Source of the DNA: Clostridia bacterium
Lineage (GTDB): Bacteria; Bacillota; Clostridia; Christensenellales; Aristaeellaceae
Direction: 5' to 3'
Assembly: GCA_017508975.1 (NCBI GenBank)
Contig: JAFWQU010000015.1
Coordinates: 1 to 64,000 of the forward strand
Length of the DNA: 64,000 bases
Both the position numbers and the translations under genes were made by a program. This document shows positions 58,249-64,000 of the stretch, one piece after another. Each line of letters begins with the position of its first letter. Position 1 is the stretch's first letter. The notes under the pieces are model-generated. The model was not told the origin of the DNA and searched no databases. It was given only the letters and a program-made list of their open reading frames with translations.

Positions 58249-58940
58249 CTCGCACCTCCGCGCTTCTTCGGCTCTCTCGCCATCCGCCAGCCGATCCAGA
58301 ACAGCACCGCCAGGAAGATCAGCCATCCCCCGCCGAGCAGCGCCGCGTAGCGCACGAAGAATCCGGTCGGCATCAGGCGGATCAGCAGGTCCGTCGCGGG
58401 GTTCAGCAGCCACAGATCGTTGCTGAACGCGACCCGGTGGAAGGTGATAAAGAGCCCGTCGAAATCCGCCAGGCTCCAGATGGCCAGCCCGATCACCAGC
58501 GCCAGGCAGACGAGCGCGCCCGCGGCCACGCCCCTGCCCCAGCGCTTCGCGCCCACGCCCCGGAGGAGCGACAGTCCCAGCAGGATTGCGGAGAGCCCGG
58601 CGCTGACCCACAATACCGTCCGGTCCAGCCGGAACAGCGAAGCGCAGTCCGCCAGGTGCACCTTCTCCGTGGCGCCGAAGAGCGAGATTCCGCCCTGCAG
58701 GAAGTCAAACACGCCCTCCCCCGAGCGCAGATAGCCGGTCAGCTGCGCGCATAGCGGCGCGTAGAGCTCCGCCGGCAGCCGCGTGTCCTTCGGCGGCGCC
58801 GCGTCCATCATCAGGCGCGTCATCAGCGCGTCGCTGGTTCCCGCGAACCAGATCAGCGCCGTCAGCGCCGCCAGGCCCACAGCCAGCGCGAACGCGAATC
58901 CCAGCAGGAACCCCCGCCGTTCTCTCCCCTGCACCGCCAA
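58245..58940 (-). CDS. DUF1461 (TIGR01906-type) integral membrane protein
   Basis: This 231-residue protein has about five membrane segments and the family's conserved features: EKVHLADCASLFRLDR in a loop, then ITFHRVAFSNDLWLLNPATD followed by LLIRLMPTGFF. The start is TTG with GGGGAG upstream; a GTG two codons later is an alternative. It lies between prfB and tsaD, overlapping tsaD, as in related Clostridia. Function unknown. Confidence 0.9.
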   Translation of the reverse strand: MAVQGRERRGFLLGFAFALAVGLAALTALIWFAGTSDALMTRLMMDAAPPKDTRLPAELYAPLCAQLTGYLRSGEGVFDFLQGGISLFGATEKVHLADCASLFRLDRTVLWVSAGLSAILLGLSLLRGVGAKRWGRGVAAGALVCLALVIGLAIWSLADFDGLFITFHRVAFSNDLWLLNPATDLLIRLMPTGFFVRYAALLGGGWLIFLAVLFWIGWRMAREPKKRGGAR

Positions 58941-58955
58941 GCGTCTCCCCTGCCT

Positions 58956-60062
58956 TTACTGCATCTTCAAGTACGCCGTGACAAAGCCGTCCAGATTGCC
59001 GTTCATCACGTCGTCCACATTGCCGACCTCGTAGCCGGTGCGGTGGTCCTTCACCATCGTGTAGGGCTGGAAGACGTAGGAGCGGATCTGGCTGCCCCAC
59101 TCGATCTTCTTCATCTCGCCCTTGATGTCCGCCATCTGCTGCTCCTTCTCGCGCTCGCGCAGCTCCAGCAGGCGGGCTTTGAGCATCTTCAGACAGGTCG
59201 CGCGGTTCTGCACCTGGTCGCGCTCGGTCTGGCAGGCCACCACGATGGTCACGTCGTCCTTGACGTAGGTCATGCGCACGGCGGAGGAGGTCTTGTTGAC
59301 GTTCTGTCCGCCCGCGCCGGAGGAGTGGTAGGTATCCACCCGGACGTACTTCATGTCGATCTCGATCTCGCCGTCGTCCTCCTCCAGCATCGGAGCGACG
59401 TCCAGGGAGGCGAAGGAGGTGTGGCGCCGGGCGTTGGCGTCGAAGGGCGAGATGCGCACCAGGCGGTGCACGCCCTTCTCGCCGCGCAGGAAGCCGTAGG
59501 CGTTGTCACCGTCCACCTCGAAGGTCGCGGACTTGAGCCCGGCCTCGTCGCCGTCCAGCACGTCGAGAATCCGGACGGTGAAGCCCATGTGCTCACAGTA
59601 GCGCGTGTACATCCGGAACAGCATCTGCGTCCAGTCCTGGGCTTCTGTGCCGCCCGCGCCGGCGTGCAGCGAGAGGATCGCGTTGCTGCTGTCGTAGTCG
59701 CCGCGCATCAGCGTCTCCAGCTCCAGCTCCTCGGCCTGCTGGCGGAGGGAGGACAGCTCGGAGGCAATCTCCTCCCCGAGGTCCTCGTCGTTCTCCTCCT
59801 TCGCCAGCTCGATCATGACCTCGATGTCATCGGCCGCGGAGAGGAGGCGCTCGTAGTGGTTCAGTTTGTTGCGGAGCTTACCCAGGCGCTGGTTGATCCG
59901 GGTGGAACGCTCGGTATCCGTCCAGAACTCCGGCTGGTTCATCTCCTCGGTCAGCTCCTCGACCTGCTCGCGCATGTGGTCGATATGCAGCGCCTCTCCC
60001 GCGGAGAGAACGCTCTTGCGAATCGCGGCAAGGTCGCTGGTGAATTGCTCGAATGCGATCAT
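58956..60062 (-). CDS. prfB: peptide chain release factor 2
   Basis: This 368-residue release factor reads UGA and UAA stop codons. It has the stop-recognition SPF tripeptide (205-207) and the catalytic GGQ (251-253, in SSGAGGQNVNKTSS). The gene is one uninterrupted frame from MIAFEQFTSDLA, so the programmed +1 frameshift near codon 26 that many bacteria use is absent. The length is normal. AGGAGGAG precedes the ATG. It lies 16 bases downstream of secA. Confidence 0.97.
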   Translation of the reverse strand: MIAFEQFTSDLAAIRKSVLSAGEALHIDHMREQVEELTEEMNQPEFWTDTERSTRINQRLGKLRNKLNHYERLLSAADDIEVMIELAKEENDEDLGEEIASELSSLRQQAEELELETLMRGDYDSSNAILSLHAGAGGTEAQDWTQMLFRMYTRYCEHMGFTVRILDVLDGDEAGLKSATFEVDGDNAYGFLRGEKGVHRLVRISPFDANARRHTSFASLDVAPMLEEDDGEIEIDMKYVRVDTYHSSGAGGQNVNKTSSAVRMTYVKDDVTIVVACQTERDQVQNRATCLKMLKARLLELREREKEQQMADIKGEMKKIEWGSQIRSYVFQPYTMVKDHRTGYEVGNVDDVMNGNLDGFVTAYLKMQ

Positions 60063-60078
60063 GCGATCTCCTCCTGCA

Positions 60079-62871
<2,793 letters not shown>

Positions 62872-62950
62872 GTCTCTCTCCTCGCCGATCCGGCTGTTGC
62901 CGGATACGCCAGACAGTATACCATAGATGGCCCTTCATTTGCAAGGCATT

Positions 62951-62980
62951 GAAAAGCCCGGACACCGTCCGGCGTCCGGG
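62951..62980 (-). terminator. Rho-independent terminator (minus strand)
   Basis: On the minus strand CCCGGAC pairs with GTCCGGG around a 10-base loop, followed by CTTTTC. It follows the coiled-coil gene. Confidence 0.75.
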
Positions 62981-63031
62981 TTTGGAATTCTCTCCGTTCT
63001 CTTTGTCTGAAGCACAGACGCCTCCAAAGGG

Positions 63032-63100
63032 ATGCACCCGAAGGTCCAGGGCAATCGGAAAGCCCCGGCAGCGCCCGCAGGCGCGAAATTCCTCCGTACG
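63032..63100 (-). repeat. interspersed repeat, truncated copy
   Basis: It reads CACCCGAAGGTCCAGGGC through GCGCCCGCAGGCGCGAAAT, which is the core only. Both ends are lost. It is the only trace of the element to the right of 56 kb. Confidence 0.8.
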
Positions 63101-63130
63101 GATGGCCCATGCTCCCGAGGCAGGCGGATA

Positions 63131-63739
63131 TCAGCCGTTGCCGCCGTCGTCCCCGGAGTCGGGGCCGCGCAGGATCTCGCCCGCCTTGCGGAAGAGATCG
63201 CCGACCTGCTTGATGCCATCCCGCAGCTGGTTCTCCAGCCCCTCGGGCAGCTTGGTCTCCGGCGCCTTGCCGAAGAGGGATTCCAGCATCTGCTCCAGCC
63301 GGTCCTCCTGGGGAGCCTCAGCGGGCTGTGGCTTCTTGTCGGCCTCGGCGGTCTTCGCGTTGAAGCGGTCAACCGCGTCCACGATCCGGTCGTCCGGCTT
63401 CGCTTCCGCCTCGGGCTCCTCCTCAGCCTCGGGCTGCTGCGCTTCGTCGCGCCGCGCCAGGCACTGCTCCAGGCCGTCCAGCTGCTCGAACGCCGCGCGC
63501 ACCCGCTCACGGGCCTCCTTGCTCGACAGGTCCTCCGTCTTGAGCTCCTCCCGCAGCTGCTCCCGCACGCCGTCGATCTCGCGCTCCAGGGCTTCCCGGG
63601 TGGGGGCCGCCTGCGAGACGACCTCGCTGCCCTTGGCGACCAGGTTTTTGGCGACCTCGCCGGTCTTTTCGACAGCCGTGGCCACCGCGCCTACGCCGCC
63701 CAGCACAATATTCCGAAGAATCTTTTCCAGCTCACTCAT
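63131..63739 (-). CDS. acidic coiled-coil protein, phasin-like
   Basis: This 202-residue protein has a short hydrophobic stretch near the start (ILRNIVLGGVGAVATAVEKT), an amphipathic helix (VAKNLVAKGSEVVSQ), a long Glu/Arg/Lys coiled coil (residues about 46-105) and an acidic, Pro/Ala-rich end. The N-terminal part resembles the phasin-like/DUF1640 type of proteins. No enzyme motif is seen. AAGGAG precedes the ATG. Function unknown. Confidence 0.7.
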   Translation of the reverse strand: MSELEKILRNIVLGGVGAVATAVEKTGEVAKNLVAKGSEVVSQAAPTREALEREIDGVREQLREELKTEDLSSKEARERVRAAFEQLDGLEQCLARRDEAQQPEAEEEPEAEAKPDDRIVDAVDRFNAKTAEADKKPQPAEAPQEDRLEQMLESLFGKAPETKLPEGLENQLRDGIKQVGDLFRKAGEILRGPDSGDDGGNG

Positions 63740-63893
63740 GACTCATCGCTCCTTTCGCCGGTCTCCCGGGCGGCCGATCCGCCCTTCTCCCCCGGCATGC
63801 CCAGTGTAGCACGCTCCTCCGCCGCTTTCCAGTCGGTTTGTCTGAAAACCGCATTAGAATTGCATGAAAACCGCTCCCGAGGAACGCGCCCGC

Positions 63894-64000
63894 TCAGACA
63901 GGCTGTTCCGGGACCGTCGGCTCCTCCGGCGCGGGGTTTTCCTCCGGCGCGGGGATTTCCTCCGGCACGGGGATCTTCTCCGGAGGGATTTCCTCTGCGG
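63894..64000 (-). CDS. C-terminus of a Pro/Glu-rich protein (partial)
   Basis: The minus-strand frame enters from the right edge and reads near-repeats of PxPEE(I/N)P, ending VPEQPV and TGA. The repeats are of about 8 residues. Such tails occur in surface or membrane proteins, but the body lies outside the window. Confidence 0.6.
   Translation of the reverse strand, partial: AEEIPPEKIPVPEEIPAPEENPAPEEPTVPEQPV

Overview
The window looks like a chromosomal segment of an anaerobic, fairly GC-rich Clostridia (Bacillota), probably from a gut or rumen lineage. This is an inference from strong GGAGG ribosome binding sites, Firmicutes-type signal peptides, families such as DUF1848, DUF6273, SirTM and ATC hydrolase, and the right-hand core block (tsaD, DUF1461 membrane protein, prfB, secA). 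No rRNA or tRNA gene was seen.

Layout. 0-1.2 kb: the tail of a MobV relaxase with a small partner gene and a terminator, then a broken acetyltransferase, marking the edge of a mobilisable element. 1.2-17 kb: a patchwork of single-gene units (a methyltransferase, several GNAT acetyltransferases including two fusions, a MerR and a TetR regulator with readable promoters, a secreted M15 peptidase, a TPR/DUF6273 protein) mixed with gene debris (HAD, GH3, beta-helix and zinc-ribbon fragments). 17-30.6 kb: a minus-strand locus of about 16 genes: an ABC exporter pair, a TetR, two methyltransferases, three ATC-hydrolase-like proteins, five related ~165-residue membrane proteins with a D-x4-D motif, an ApbA/PanE-type reductase, an ICMT-like methyltransferase and an alpha/beta hydrolase. 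TGTTAG/CTAAC operators tie its parts together. This is the best candidate for an undescribed system.

30.8-36.6 kb: a secreted tannase-like esterase, a secreted beta-helix protein and a two-component system. 37-41.7 kb: an SH3 protein, two GNATs, a nucleotidyltransferase and an AlkD-like repair protein. 41.9-45.2 kb: HxlR, zinc macrodomain, SirTM sirtuin and DUF1848, an ADP-ribosylation module. 45.3-51.5 kb: a solute-binding protein, then a TetR-led plus-strand operon (aldo/keto reductase, DUF362, permease, CMD, flavodoxin). 51.8-53.35 kb: an IS3-family element. 53.4-55.7 kb: YdcF-like and SH3 secreted proteins. 55.9-64 kb: a housekeeping block on the minus strand ending in secA, a coiled-coil protein and the tail of a Pro/Glu-rich protein.

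A ~137-bp interspersed palindromic repeat, with inverted ends ATACYRATCTCA and two internal GC-rich hairpins, occurs about 18 times between 5 and 63 kb. It lies at the joins of most accessory units, twice as a collapsed near-perfect palindrome, and in several places it provides all or part of a neighbour's stop codon. It is nearly absent from the core block.
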